Source of the DNA: Rhodocyclales bacterium
Lineage (GTDB): Bacteria > Pseudomonadota > Gammaproteobacteria > Burkholderiales > Rhodocyclaceae
Direction of reading: 5' to 3'
DNA: 64,000 nucleotides
NCBI GenBank assembly: GCA_026399475.1
Contig: JAPLQY010000023.1
Coordinates: 62,001 to 126,000, forward strand
In this document: positions 35,232 through 44,713 of the stretch, in pieces
How the letters are laid out: every line of letters begins with the position of its first letter
Position numbering within the stretch: the stretch's first letter is position 1
The notes under the pieces: model-generated
What the model was told of the DNA's origin: nothing
Database searches by the model: none
Seen by the model: only the letters and a program-made list of their open reading frames with translations
Translations under genes and position numbers: made by a program

Positions 35232-36866
35232 TCAGTTGTCGCGGCAGGCCGCAACCAGCCCCGCCGTCGAACTGTCGAGGCCCGCGCCGGAGCTGGTGCC
35301 GACGATCACCGGCAGCAAGCGGCTGGCAAGTTGTTTGCCGTACTCCACACCCCATTGGTCGAAGGGGTTGATGTCCCAGATCACGCTCTGCACGAAGACC
35401 TTGTGCTCGTAGAGTGCCAGCAGGGCGCCCAGGTTGAATGGATCGAGGCGAGGCAGCAGCAGCGTGGTCGATGGCTGGTTACCGGGGAAACTGCGGTAGG
35501 GAGCGAGCAATGCCACCTGCCCGGCCGCCATGCCGCTTGCCGCGAGTTCGGCCGTGGTTTCGCCCAGCGTCCTGCCGCGCATCAGGGCTTCGCTCTGGGC
35601 GAAGCAATTGGCCAGCAGTTTTTCGTGGTGTCCGGGCAGGGCGAAATCCGCTTGCTTGCAGACGATGAATTCGCAGGGTACCCGACGGCCGCCCTGGTGG
35701 ATCAACTGGTAGAACGCATGCTGACCATTGGTGCCGGGTTCGCCCCAGAGGATAGGCGCGGTGGCGCAGTCCAGCGGCAGGCCCTGCCGATCGACCTGCT
35801 TGCCGTTGGATTCCATTTCCAGTTGTTGCAGATAGCGCGGCAGCAGCCCCAGCGACTGGCTGTAGGGCAGCAGGGCGCGATTTTCCGCACCGAGAAAGTT
35901 GGTGTTCCAGATTTCCAGCAGTGCGAGCAGGCCCGGCAGGTTTTCTGCAGGTGGCGCCGAAAAGAAGTGCTCGTCCATGGCATGAGCGCCGGCGAGCAGT
36001 TGGCGGAAGTTGTCGAAGCCGACCGCCAGCACCAGCGGCAAGCCGATCGCCGACCACAGCGAGTAACGCCCGCCGACCCAGTCCCAGAAGGCGAAGGCGT
36101 TGTCCGGGTCGATGCCGAAACGGGCTACTTCTGCCAGGTTGGTCGACACCGCGACAAAGTGCCTGGCCACGGCGGCCTCGCCCAGTGCCTGCACCAGCCA
36201 GCGGCGCGCCGAGGCGGCGTTCTGCATGGTTTCCTGCGTGGTAAAGGTCTTGCTGGCGATGATGAACAGGGTGGTGCGCGGCTGCAATCCGGCGAGCACC
36301 GTGGCCAGATCCGCGCCATCCAGATTGGCGACGTAATGGACTTTGAGTTCCGGGTGGTGAAAGGCGGCCAATGCCTGGGTGGCCATGCGCGGCCCCAGGT
36401 CCGAGCCGCCGATGCCGATATTGACGATGTCGCTGATCGGCTCTCCGGTGGCACCGCGCCAGTGGCGGCCGTGTATCTGTGCCGCAAAGCGCTGCATCTT
36501 CTCCAGTTCGCCGTGCACGGCCGGCATGACATCGTGGCCCGCGTACAGGATTGGTCCCTTGCCCGCCGGATGGCGCAAGGCGATGTGCAACGCGGCGCGT
36601 CCCTCGCTGTGGTTGATCGCCTCACCGGCACGCATGCGCGCGATCCAGCCCGGCACATCGGCTGTTTGCCAGAGGCCGTGCAGCAGCCCCATGGCTTCAG
36701 CATTGACGCGCTGCTTGGAGTAGTCCAGCAGCCAGCCATTCCATGTGACAGAGAGTTTTGCGAAGCGTTGCCCATCGGCGGTAAACATGTCGCGCAGATG
36801 GACCCCGTGGCTGGTTTCGGCCGCGTGCGCAAGCGCATTCCAGGCTGCGCTCATGGCAGGTTTCAT
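35232..36866 (-). CDS. pgi: Glucose-6-phosphate isomerase
   Basis: 544 residues. Pgi interconverts glucose-6-phosphate and fructose-6-phosphate, joining glycogen turnover to glycolysis. Typical segments: NIGIGGSDLGPRMATQAL, FIIASKTFTTQETMQNA, FWDWVGGRYSLWSAIGLPL, and NPFDQWGVEYGKQLA near the C-terminus. The start at 36866 has a strong AGGAGA site. Its place between glgP and glgA suggests a role in routing glycogen-derived hexose phosphate, although no other pgi copy can be ruled out outside the window. Confidence 0.97.
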   Translation of the reverse strand: MKPAMSAAWNALAHAAETSHGVHLRDMFTADGQRFAKLSVTWNGWLLDYSKQRVNAEAMGLLHGLWQTADVPGWIARMRAGEAINHSEGRAALHIALRHPAGKGPILYAGHDVMPAVHGELEKMQRFAAQIHGRHWRGATGEPISDIVNIGIGGSDLGPRMATQALAAFHHPELKVHYVANLDGADLATVLAGLQPRTTLFIIASKTFTTQETMQNAASARRWLVQALGEAAVARHFVAVSTNLAEVARFGIDPDNAFAFWDWVGGRYSLWSAIGLPLVLAVGFDNFRQLLAGAHAMDEHFFSAPPAENLPGLLALLEIWNTNFLGAENRALLPYSQSLGLLPRYLQQLEMESNGKQVDRQGLPLDCATAPILWGEPGTNGQHAFYQLIHQGGRRVPCEFIVCKQADFALPGHHEKLLANCFAQSEALMRGRTLGETTAELAASGMAAGQVALLAPYRSFPGNQPSTTLLLPRLDPFNLGALLALYEHKVFVQSVIWDINPFDQWGVEYGKQLASRLLPVIVGTSSGAGLDSSTAGLVAACRDN

Positions 36867-36876
36867 GGGGCGTCTC

Positions 36877-39429
36877 CTACAGCCAGAGCATCATGCCCAT
36901 CTCGAAGGGATGGGTCAGCAACGCATGGGTTGGAAACACCCTGATGCGGTATTCCATCTTCCCGCACTGGTCGGGCGTCAGTTCGCGCGAGAAGAGGTGC
37001 TCGCCATTCTCCAGGGGGCGCTCATGGTGCAGCACATAGCGGCGGGCCCTGACCGAGGTGGGTTCACCGGGACGGGTGAAGACCAGTTCTACCGTCAGGT
37101 CGCGCGGAGTCAGTCCGTCGAGTTGCACGGCGACTTCGAAGCGCAGCGTCTCGCCGTAGCGGATGCGCGGCACGGTCTGGTCAATGCGGCGCAGACCGAT
37201 CCGGGGCCAGGCAGCGCGCACCCGCGCCTTCCAGTCGGCGACATGCCTCGCTCCGGAAAAGCTGTCGCCAGCATACTTGCGCCACTGCTCCGCCGCCGGC
37301 GAATAGAACTTCTCCGTATAGTCGGTCAGCATGCGCTGCATGTTGAAACGGGGCATGATGGAAGCGATCGATTGCTTGGCCATCGCCACCCATTCCGGCG
37401 AGTAGCCGAGTGAGGTATTGCGGTAGTACATAGGTATGACGCTGTCCTGGAGCAGCTCATACAGGGTGCGCGCCTCATCCGTGTCGCGCTGGGCGGGGTC
37501 GAGGCCGTCGGCTGCCGGCTTGATCGCCCAGCCGTTCTTGCCATCGTAGCCTTCCCCCCACCAGCCGTCGAGCACCGACAGGTTGATGGCGCCGTTGATC
37601 GCCGCTTTCATGCCGGAGGTACCCGAAGCCTCCAGCGGATAGATCGGGTTGTTGAGCCAGACATCGACGCCGGCCACCATGCGGCGGGCCAGGTGCAGGT
37701 CATAGCCTTCGACCAGCAAAATGCGGCCTTCGAACTCCCTCTGATGCGACAGCTCCGCGATCTGGCGGATCAGCTGCCGGCCCGGTTCGTCGGCCGGATG
37801 CGCCTTGCCGGCAAAGATGAACAGCACCGGACGTTGCGCGTCGGAAAGAATCTCGCGCAGCCAGTCCAGGTTGTTGAACAGCAGCGCGGCGCGCTTGTAG
37901 GTGGCAAAACGCCGGGCGAAGCCAATGGTGAGGACCGTCGGATTGGTCGGGTCGGCGCAGCGCAGGACCCGATCCAGGTGCGCCTCCGAGCCCTGGTTGC
38001 GCAAATGCTGCTGGCGTACCCGGCTGTGCACCAGATGCAGCAGCTGGGCCTTGAGCGACTGGCGAATGCTCCAGAATATCTGGTCCGGAATGCGCTGTAC
38101 GCCGTCCCAGCAGCCCTTTTCGGTGAGGCGATGCTGCCAGCCAAGACCGAGATGGCGATCGAAGGTCTCGTACCAGTCGGTCGCGAGAAAAGTCGGGACG
38201 TGTACCGCGTTGGTGACGTAATCCATCGGGTTCTCGGCGGCGGTGACCTGCGGCCACATGTCGCCGCAGATGCGCGCGGACACCTCGCCGTGAATGCGTG
38301 ATACGCCATTGTGAAAGCGCGAGCCGCGCAGGGCCAGCGCCGTCATGTTGAACTCGCCGCCGCCACCCACGCGACCCATGCCGAGCAGTCCGTCGCGATC
38401 AAGGCCGGTGGCCTTGCAGAACTCGCCGAAGTAGTGCATCACCATGTCGTCGGCGAAGTGATCGTGACCGGCAGGCACCGGCGTGTGCGTCGTGAATACG
38501 GTGTTGGCAGCGGCTGCTTCAAGCGCGGCGGCGAAGGGCATGTTCTGGGCGACCAGATTGCGAATGCGTTCCAGCACCTGGAATGCGGCATGGCCCTCGT
38601 TGATGTGCCACACGGTGGGGCGCAGCCCGAGCGCGGCGAGGGCACGCACCCCTCCGATGCCGAGCAGGATTTCCTGCTCGATGCGCGTGCGCCTGTCGCC
38701 GCCGTAAAGCTGGTGTGCGATGCCACGGTCGGCCTCGGTGTTTTCGTCGAGCTGCGTGTCGAGCAGGTAGAGGCTGTTGTTGCCGACGCGTGCCCGCCAG
38801 ATTTTGGCCCACACCGTCCGTCCGGGGAAATCCACGCCGACGCGCAGATTGCTGCCGTCTTCGGCGCGCACCGGTTCGATGGGCATGTCGTCGAAATCGT
38901 TGTCGCCGTAGTGCGCGGTCTGGTTTCCTTCGCGGTCGATGGTCTGGCGGAAATAGCCTTGCCGGTAGAGCAGTCCCACGGCGACGAAGGGCAGTCGCAG
39001 GTCGGAGGCGCCCTTGCAATGGTCTCCGGCAAGAATGCCGAGGCCGCCCGAGTAAATCGGCAGGCTTTCATGAAAGCCGAATTCGGCACAGAAGTAGGCA
39101 ATCAGGTCGGCTGCCTGCAGCGGCGGCTTGCCCGGCAGATTCAGCCTCGGTTCCGTGTGATAGGAATCGAAGGCCGACAGCACCCGGTTCATCGTGCCGA
39201 GGAACACAGGATCGTCGGCGGCCTCGTTGATGCGCTTCTGATCGATACGTTTCAGGAATGCCTTGGGGCTGTGGTGCACTGCGCGCCACAAGCCTGCACC
39301 CAGTCGTGCGAACAGGGCACGGGTCGGCCTGTCCCAGCTGTACCACAGGTTGTTGGCGATTTCATCGAGACGCGCGAGGCGAGGCGGAATCGCGGGATTG
39401 ACTTCGAGTTGATAGCGGGTGCCGGGCAT
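36877..39429 (-). CDS. glgP: Alpha-glucan (glycogen/starch) phosphorylase
   Basis: 850 residues, GT35, of the short type with an extra N-terminal domain (about the size of Thermotoga-like AgpA). It releases glucose-1-phosphate from alpha-1,4-glucan using PLP and phosphate. Seen: NNLWYSWDRPTRALFARL, FCAEFGFHESLPIYSGGLGI, WHINEGHAAFQVLERI, FTTHTPVPAGHD, and the PLP-Lys region EASGTSGMKAAINGAINLS. ATG 39429 is used; a TTG at 39444 is also in frame. It lies between the GH57 glucanotransferase gene and pgi, so its product can enter glycolysis through nearby functions. Confidence 0.94.
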   Translation of the reverse strand: MPGTRYQLEVNPAIPPRLARLDEIANNLWYSWDRPTRALFARLGAGLWRAVHHSPKAFLKRIDQKRINEAADDPVFLGTMNRVLSAFDSYHTEPRLNLPGKPPLQAADLIAYFCAEFGFHESLPIYSGGLGILAGDHCKGASDLRLPFVAVGLLYRQGYFRQTIDREGNQTAHYGDNDFDDMPIEPVRAEDGSNLRVGVDFPGRTVWAKIWRARVGNNSLYLLDTQLDENTEADRGIAHQLYGGDRRTRIEQEILLGIGGVRALAALGLRPTVWHINEGHAAFQVLERIRNLVAQNMPFAAALEAAAANTVFTTHTPVPAGHDHFADDMVMHYFGEFCKATGLDRDGLLGMGRVGGGGEFNMTALALRGSRFHNGVSRIHGEVSARICGDMWPQVTAAENPMDYVTNAVHVPTFLATDWYETFDRHLGLGWQHRLTEKGCWDGVQRIPDQIFWSIRQSLKAQLLHLVHSRVRQQHLRNQGSEAHLDRVLRCADPTNPTVLTIGFARRFATYKRAALLFNNLDWLREILSDAQRPVLFIFAGKAHPADEPGRQLIRQIAELSHQREFEGRILLVEGYDLHLARRMVAGVDVWLNNPIYPLEASGTSGMKAAINGAINLSVLDGWWGEGYDGKNGWAIKPAADGLDPAQRDTDEARTLYELLQDSVIPMYYRNTSLGYSPEWVAMAKQSIASIMPRFNMQRMLTDYTEKFYSPAAEQWRKYAGDSFSGARHVADWKARVRAAWPRIGLRRIDQTVPRIRYGETLRFEVAVQLDGLTPRDLTVELVFTRPGEPTSVRARRYVLHHERPLENGEHLFSRELTPDQCGKMEYRIRVFPTHALLTHPFEMGMMLWL

Positions 39430-39471
39430 GATATTTGGATGCAAAAAGTTGTAAGGACTGACCGGGGGATT

Positions 39472-41484
39472 CTACGATGCAGGAATCACCCTGAGCGTGA
39501 TGATCTGATCAAGGCCCGTGGCGGGCGACCAGGCGAGCGTGATGCACACGGCCTGCATGATTTTCTCGAAGCCGGCCTCGGATTGGGATACGGTCCGGTG
39601 GGGCTGCGCCTCGAGCCGGACCGGCTGGCTGGTCTCGATCAGCAATGCGCCGCGCAGTTCGCTGTCGTCGAGCGTGATCCGCTGCATGCCGGCGAGTTCG
39701 AGCGCGTCGCCGAAACCACCGGGAACGCTGCCGTCGGCAAGCACATAGCGCCCTCCATAGCCGTCACAGCTGGGCAGCGCCAGGTTCAGCTCGGTTTCGA
39801 TGAGCTTTGGCAGCGCCTTGCCCTCGGCGCGGAAAACGACGCTCAGCGCGTCGTCGTCGAGGCGGTAGGTCTTCCCGATGCGCCAACCCTCGCCGGTGGC
39901 GATCCAGCTGCCGGGAAGATCGCCGGCTGCGTAGAAATCGAGGGGTCGCAACATGTCGTTGCTGCCAACCAGGTTGTCGACGAAGATGCCTCGCGGACGC
40001 TCGTCCGGATCGGCGTCGCCGGGCAGGATGGTGTGCAGGAAGGCGACGCGGTCATGGGCCGAGGTGATGCCCTCGCCGGCATCCTGCGTCGCGTGTGCCG
40101 CATGTGCCTGATCGATTTTGGCGTGGTAGGCCTCGGCATAGGCGCGCAGCGTGTCGCCGAAGTTGTGCGCCACGGTCAGGCTGGAGAACTCCACCAGCGA
40201 GGCGTGGCCGTCGTCGCGCACATAGGCGTGGATGAACGGGTTGCGCAAGGCGGTTTCGACATGGCCGTCATGGTCGAGGTCGCCCTGTTGCAGGCGCGGC
40301 CAGGGGGCCAGGCGCTCCAGGGCCGCCTCGAGCATGAGCAGGTTGTTCCAGATGGCGCGGCGCAGGTGGGGCAGGTAGAGGCCGCCGAACAGGCCGTGCC
40401 AGTAGGCATCGTTGGCCTGCGCCCGGTGCAGGTACTCCTGCAACTCGGGAGTCCGCTGCTCAGGCGGCAGCGCGGCGAGGCGTCGCGAGGCGCCGAGCAT
40501 GCGCTTGTGCATCCAGTTGGCTTCGGTGTAGCGCGACATGAAATTGCGCCAGATGCCGCCGCGCAGGAAGGGCTTGTGTGCCTCGAAGCGGCCGGCGGCC
40601 TTTTCCTGCTCGAGCAGGGCATGGTAGGTCGCCGCACGCGGGGCCGGCAGCGTCCATTCGTTCATCTCGATGTAGGACGTGGTCGGCAGGTAGACGATGC
40701 CGCGTGTCTTTTCGCGCGCATGGTAGTCGGCATAAGTCTCGGTGCGGATCAGCTTTGACGCCAGCACACCCTCGACGAACTGCGTCAGCCAGCCTTTCTC
40801 GTATACCCACGCGTAGGTTTCGGGCCAGATGCCGAATTTCTCGATGTCGTCGAAGTAGATCGCCGCGCGGCGCCCCTGGCGTGCGAGATCCTCGAGCCAG
40901 GCGACGGCTTCGCCCGCCGGCGAAAAGGGCAGGCGATAGCGTGCGGCCTCGGAGATCGGGAACAGGTCGAGCCGACGACCGTCCTCGTCGGTGGAGAAAA
41001 AGCTGTCGAGGCGATCCTGATCCTCGCCCGCGCAGAGGAAGTGGTAGTCGTCCACCGCGACATAGCGGATGCCGGTGGCGACCAGCGAGGTCACTACCGA
41101 GGATTCCCAGACCCGCTCGGTGAGCCAGGCGCCGGAGGGGCGCATGCCGAAGCGGCGCTCGATCTTGTCCGACAGCGTGGTGATCTGTGTCACCCGGTCG
41201 CGATGCGGAATCGCGGCAAGCACTGGCTCGCAGTCGCCGGAGCCAAACCATTCGACCTGGCCGCGGCGGGTCATCGCCGCCAGGCGCGCCATGTCGTCGG
41301 GGAAGCGCTCGAACAGCACATCGAGCAGCCAGCCGGAAAAGTGCACGCTGAAGCGGAACTCCGGATAGCGTTCCATCACGCGCAGGAACATGCCGTAGCT
41401 GCGGATGTGGGCGTCGTCGATGACGGCGGGAAAATTGCCGACGGGCTGGTGGGCGTGAACCCCGAACAGGAGACTGATGGTCAT
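39472..41484 (-). CDS. GH57 4-alpha-glucanotransferase/alpha-amylase-like enzyme
   Basis: 670 residues, family GH57 with DUF1925/DUF1926-type C-terminal regions. It starts SLLFGVHAHQPVGNFP, and GSGDCEPVLAAIPH and the nucleophile region GAWLTERVWESSVV (Glu) follow. The acid/base Asp is in AIYFDDIEKFGIWP. This is the arrangement of the archaeal-type 4-alpha-glucanotransferase, which reshuffles malto-oligosaccharides. No GH77 MalQ is seen here, so this enzyme may take that place. The ATG at 41484 is eight bases from the stop of the upstream GH57 gene. The exact specificity is inferred. Confidence 0.88.
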   Translation of the reverse strand: MTISLLFGVHAHQPVGNFPAVIDDAHIRSYGMFLRVMERYPEFRFSVHFSGWLLDVLFERFPDDMARLAAMTRRGQVEWFGSGDCEPVLAAIPHRDRVTQITTLSDKIERRFGMRPSGAWLTERVWESSVVTSLVATGIRYVAVDDYHFLCAGEDQDRLDSFFSTDEDGRRLDLFPISEAARYRLPFSPAGEAVAWLEDLARQGRRAAIYFDDIEKFGIWPETYAWVYEKGWLTQFVEGVLASKLIRTETYADYHAREKTRGIVYLPTTSYIEMNEWTLPAPRAATYHALLEQEKAAGRFEAHKPFLRGGIWRNFMSRYTEANWMHKRMLGASRRLAALPPEQRTPELQEYLHRAQANDAYWHGLFGGLYLPHLRRAIWNNLLMLEAALERLAPWPRLQQGDLDHDGHVETALRNPFIHAYVRDDGHASLVEFSSLTVAHNFGDTLRAYAEAYHAKIDQAHAAHATQDAGEGITSAHDRVAFLHTILPGDADPDERPRGIFVDNLVGSNDMLRPLDFYAAGDLPGSWIATGEGWRIGKTYRLDDDALSVVFRAEGKALPKLIETELNLALPSCDGYGGRYVLADGSVPGGFGDALELAGMQRITLDDSELRGALLIETSQPVRLEAQPHRTVSQSEAGFEKIMQAVCITLAWSPATGLDQIITLRVIPAS

Positions 41485-41492
41485 ATGTCGAT

Positions 41493-43211
41493 TCAGCTTT
41501 GGGAAACGGTGACGCGACGCATGGAACCGCCTGCTGCGGTCTCCGATCCGGCGCAAATGGGGGTATCGAGCTGGGCCGGCGGTTCCAGTTGCAGCAAGCG
41601 GTACAGTCGGACCAGATTGCGCCGGTACAGGCTGTCGAAATTGGCGACTGCGGCGGACGGATTGTAGTCACCGAACCACCAGAACCAGTCGGAGCTTTCG
41701 CAATTGGCCAGCTGCGCCTCGACTGCGGCGACTTGCGCAGCGTCGAGCCGGCCACTGGCGAGGACCCGGTCGCAACTCTGCTTGGCTTCGCACAGCAGAT
41801 CCCAGCCGCGGTTTTTTGCGTCGTCACCGATCCAGGTCGACAGCGTGCCATAGACCCAGCTGCCCGCCGTCAGGTGCGGCAGGACCGTGGCGGGCGGCGG
41901 ACTCGGTCGGGCCAGCAGTTCGGCGTAGGTCGTGCTGCGGATGCGCGGATGCTCGGCGAGCAGACCGTAGAGGTCCTCGAAAAAGTAGTAGCCGTTGTAG
42001 GGGTAGTGCTCCCAGGCATTTTCACCGTCGAGAATGATGCTGACCACGGGTGTTTCGTTCTCGCCGGCGTCGTCGAGGATGGCTTCCAGCTGCAGAACGA
42101 GGTGCTTTGCGGCGTCACGTCCGTGCCATTTGGCATAGTCGAAACCAATCAGGTCCGACAGCCGCTCGTCGCGGAAAAACAGCGTAAGCCCCGGTGCTTT
42201 CGCCAACTGCCAGGGGTGGTAGGCAGCACGAGCGTCGGTGATGCCGCTGGCGACGAGGCTGTTTTTCAGTACGCCTTCGCCGCTGGCGATCCAGCGGCAG
42301 CCGGCAGCGGCCAGATGTGCGACAAAATCCTCGGAGACCGCGCCTTCAGCAGGCCACATGCCGACCGGCGGCGCGCCGAAACGTCGGGCGTGGCTGGTTT
42401 TGGCGGCGTCGATGTGGGCGATGACCCGGCTGCGACCGCCCGGGTAGGCGATATGGAAGGGCAGTGGCGCGTCGGGCAGGCTTTCACGCGCGACGCGGAA
42501 GTCGAGCAGCAAAGGCGACAGAGGATGCGTCTGCGGGGTCGATGACAGCTCGACCTGGCCGCGCGCGGCAAGTGCCCGCCAGCGCGGAATCAGCCCCGTC
42601 ATCAGTTCCCCGATGCTCGCCAGAAGGCCTTGCCGGTCGTCCGCGTCATAGCCCTCGCCCTGGCTCATCAGCGTGGCCAGCAACGGGTTGCGGCGGCGTT
42701 CGGTCTCGCCGGTCCAGGCCAGGTGGTACCAGGTCACGAGGTCGGAGAAGTAGGCGCCGGAGAGATAGCGGTAGGCCGTTTCGCTTTTATGGTCGAGCAG
42801 CAGGTAAATGTCGTGCAGGCGCTGGTAGTGGGGGAAAGGAGCCAGCATGGTGACGTGATTGCTGCGAAAACAGGTCGCCAGCAGCAGGCTCCGATCGGCT
42901 TCGCTGATGTGCTCCAGATCGGGCGTGGCCAGCATGCGCAGCAGCGGATCGCGGAACCGGCCGCTGGCAAACTGCTGCGCGTAATCTTCGATCTGGTCCA
43001 GCAGTACCGGCACGAAATTCACCACGCAACGGATCTGCGGATGGCGTTCAAGATGCGCCGCCATGTCGACGTAATCCTTCATCGCATGCAGATACACCCA
43101 GGGCAGGACGAATTCTCCGCCCGCTGCCGCGCCGCCGGCCGTCGCCGCGCCATGGTCGCGATAGTCCGGCTGGTGCATGTGCCAGAGAAAGACGAGGTCG
43201 AGGGTTTTCAA
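41493..43211 (-). CDS. GH57 glycoside hydrolase, amylopullulanase/alpha-amylase-like
   Basis: 572 residues, GH57, a different type from its neighbour. It starts LDLVFLWHMHQPDYRDH; the nucleophile region is GMWPAEGAVSEDFVAHLA and the acid/base Asp lies in SIILDGENAWEHYPYNGYYF. The length and ILDGENxWEHY signature fit amylopullulanase-like members that cut alpha-1,4 and/or alpha-1,6 bonds. No signal peptide, so it works on intracellular glucan and could debranch glycogen, a job often done by GlgX (not seen here). It heads the run to glgP-pgi-glgA and follows glgC by a short gap. Confidence 0.87.
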   Translation of the reverse strand: MKTLDLVFLWHMHQPDYRDHGAATAGGAAAGGEFVLPWVYLHAMKDYVDMAAHLERHPQIRCVVNFVPVLLDQIEDYAQQFASGRFRDPLLRMLATPDLEHISEADRSLLLATCFRSNHVTMLAPFPHYQRLHDIYLLLDHKSETAYRYLSGAYFSDLVTWYHLAWTGETERRRNPLLATLMSQGEGYDADDRQGLLASIGELMTGLIPRWRALAARGQVELSSTPQTHPLSPLLLDFRVARESLPDAPLPFHIAYPGGRSRVIAHIDAAKTSHARRFGAPPVGMWPAEGAVSEDFVAHLAAAGCRWIASGEGVLKNSLVASGITDARAAYHPWQLAKAPGLTLFFRDERLSDLIGFDYAKWHGRDAAKHLVLQLEAILDDAGENETPVVSIILDGENAWEHYPYNGYYFFEDLYGLLAEHPRIRSTTYAELLARPSPPPATVLPHLTAGSWVYGTLSTWIGDDAKNRGWDLLCEAKQSCDRVLASGRLDAAQVAAVEAQLANCESSDWFWWFGDYNPSAAVANFDSLYRRNLVRLYRLLQLEPPAQLDTPICAGSETAAGGSMRRVTVSQS

Positions 43212-43230
43212 CGAACTACCCTCCTCCCAA

Positions 43231-43308
43231 CCCCCTCCCCAATGGAGGGGGTGACTACGGTTCGCCGCTGCGCGGCTCCGGTTCCTGGCTGCGCCGCCCT
43301 TGGGGCGG
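43231..43308. terminator. Hairpin pair between glgC and the GH57 gene
   Basis: CCCCCTCC-N5-GGAGGGGG (43231-43251) and CCGCCC-N3-GGGCGG (43294-43308) lie in the 112-base gap after glgC (minus strand). No T-tract is present. They could attenuate read-through from glgC into the GH57 gene. Confidence 0.4.
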
Positions 43309-43323
43309 CCCTGCGGTCGGCGC

Positions 43324-44583
43324 TCATCTTATGCGATGCGCCTGCTGGCCGAGCATTTCCGGCGTCACCAGGGTGATGCCGTTCTCGCTGACATGGAAGC
43401 GCCGGCGGTCGGCTTCGATGTCGTAGCCGATCGTCATGCCTTCGGGAATGCGGCAATGCTTGTCCATGACCACCCGGCGCAGCTTTGCGTAGCGGCCGAT
43501 CTCCACATCGGGCAGGATCACCGAATCCTCGATCTGCGCGTAGCTATGAACGTTCACGCGGGAGAACAGCAGCGACTTGCGCACGACGGCGCCGCTGATG
43601 ATGTCGCCGCCGGAAACCAGGGAATCGACGGCCATGCCGCGCCGGCCTTCATCGTCGAAGACGAACTTGGCTGGCGGCAATTGCTCCTGATGTGTCCAGA
43701 TCGGCCAGTCATCGTCATAAAGATTCAGTTCGGGGGTGACCTTGGTCAGTTCCATGTTGGCTTCCCAGTAGGCGTCGATGGTGCCGGCGTCACGCCAGTA
43801 GGGAATTCCGGTGCCATCCATGCCGACGCAGGAGCTGGCGAAGTTGTGGGCAAACGCGCGATAGCGCTCGACGCCATGCGGAATCACGTCCTTGCCGAAA
43901 TCGTGCGACGAGTGCGGGTCGTCGTGGTCGCGGATCAGTTGTTCGTAGAGGAAGTCGGCATTGAATACATACACGCCCATGCTGGCCAGTGCCCGGTCAG
44001 GGCGGTTGGGCATCGGTGGCGGGTTCGCCGGCTTTTCGACGAAGGCTGAAATGCGCTGGTTGTCGCCGATGTGCATGACGCCGAAGCCGCTGGCTTCCTC
44101 CAGCGGCACATCGATGCAGGCCACGCTGAGATCGGCCTGCCGATGAACATGCTCGGACAGCATGCGACCATAGTCCATCTTGTAGACGTGATCGCCGGAA
44201 AGCACCAGTACGTACTTGGGCTGGTTGCGTCGAATCAGGGCGAGGTTCTGGAATACCGCATCGGCCGTTCCCTGATACCAGTCTTCACTGACCTGTTGTT
44301 GCGCCGGCAGGATGTCGACGAATTCATGAAAGCGGCCGTCGAGGAAACTCCAGCCGCGCTGCAAGTGCTGGATCAGGCTCTGCGCCTTGTACTGCGTTGC
44401 GACGCCGATGCGGCGGATGCCGGAGTTGACGCAATTCGACAGCGTGAAGTCGATAATGCGGAATTTTCCGCCGAAAGGAACCGCCGGCTTGGAACGCCAG
44501 TCGGTGAGTTGCATCAGACGGCTGCCGCGTCCGCCGGCCAGCACGATGCCGAAGGTGTTGCGCGTGAGTTCGCTGGCGCTCAT
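43324..44583 (-). CDS. glgC: Glucose-1-phosphate adenylyltransferase
   Basis: 419 residues. GlgC makes ADP-glucose from glucose-1-phosphate and ATP, the committed, usually allosterically controlled step of glycogen synthesis. Evidence: [20 protein letters not shown] with [50 protein letters not shown] and the catalytic Asp/Lys context in [12 protein letters not shown]. The C-terminal beta-helix ([19 protein letters not shown]) is complete. It is divergent from glgB with about 130 bases between, where promoters for both are expected. Confidence 0.97.
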   Translation of the reverse strand: MSASELTRNTFGIVLAGGRGSRLMQLTDWRSKPAVPFGGKFRIIDFTLSNCVNSGIRRIGVATQYKAQSLIQHLQRGWSFLDGRFHEFVDILPAQQQVSEDWYQGTADAVFQNLALIRRNQPKYVLVLSGDHVYKMDYGRMLSEHVHRQADLSVACIDVPLEEASGFGVMHIGDNQRISAFVEKPANPPPMPNRPDRALASMGVYVFNADFLYEQLIRDHDDPHSSHDFGKDVIPHGVERYRAFAHNFASSCVGMDGTGIPYWRDAGTIDAYWEANMELTKVTPELNLYDDDWPIWTHQEQLPPAKFVFDDEGRRGMAVDSLVSGGDIISGAVVRKSLLFSRVNVHSYAQIEDSVILPDVEIGRYAKLRRVVMDKHCRIPEGMTIGYDIEADRRRFHVSENGITLVTPEMLGQQAHRIR

Positions 44584-44671
44584 GAACGTGGTCCCGTATT
44601 GACTGTTTGTTTCATGGTGTGGCTGCCACCCTGTTCTGGAATTGAATGCATGGTGAATTCTCCGTTGCGGC

Positions 44672-44677
44672 TACAAT
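44672..44677 (+). promoter_or_regulatory. Candidate -10 box of glgB
   Basis: TACAAT, one base from the consensus, 37 bases before the glgB ATG (44714), in the 130-base glgC/glgB divergent region. No good -35 is seen at 16-18 bases, so support is weak. Confidence 0.3.
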
Positions 44678-44713
44678 TAGCACGATAGCAAAAACTTATC
44701 TGAGTATATAACT

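Noticed and set aside
38311..40758. 815-codon plus-strand frame across glgP and the first GH57 gene
   Set aside because: It spans two real minus-strand genes and reads as Gly/Ala/Val/Arg-rich shadow sequence.
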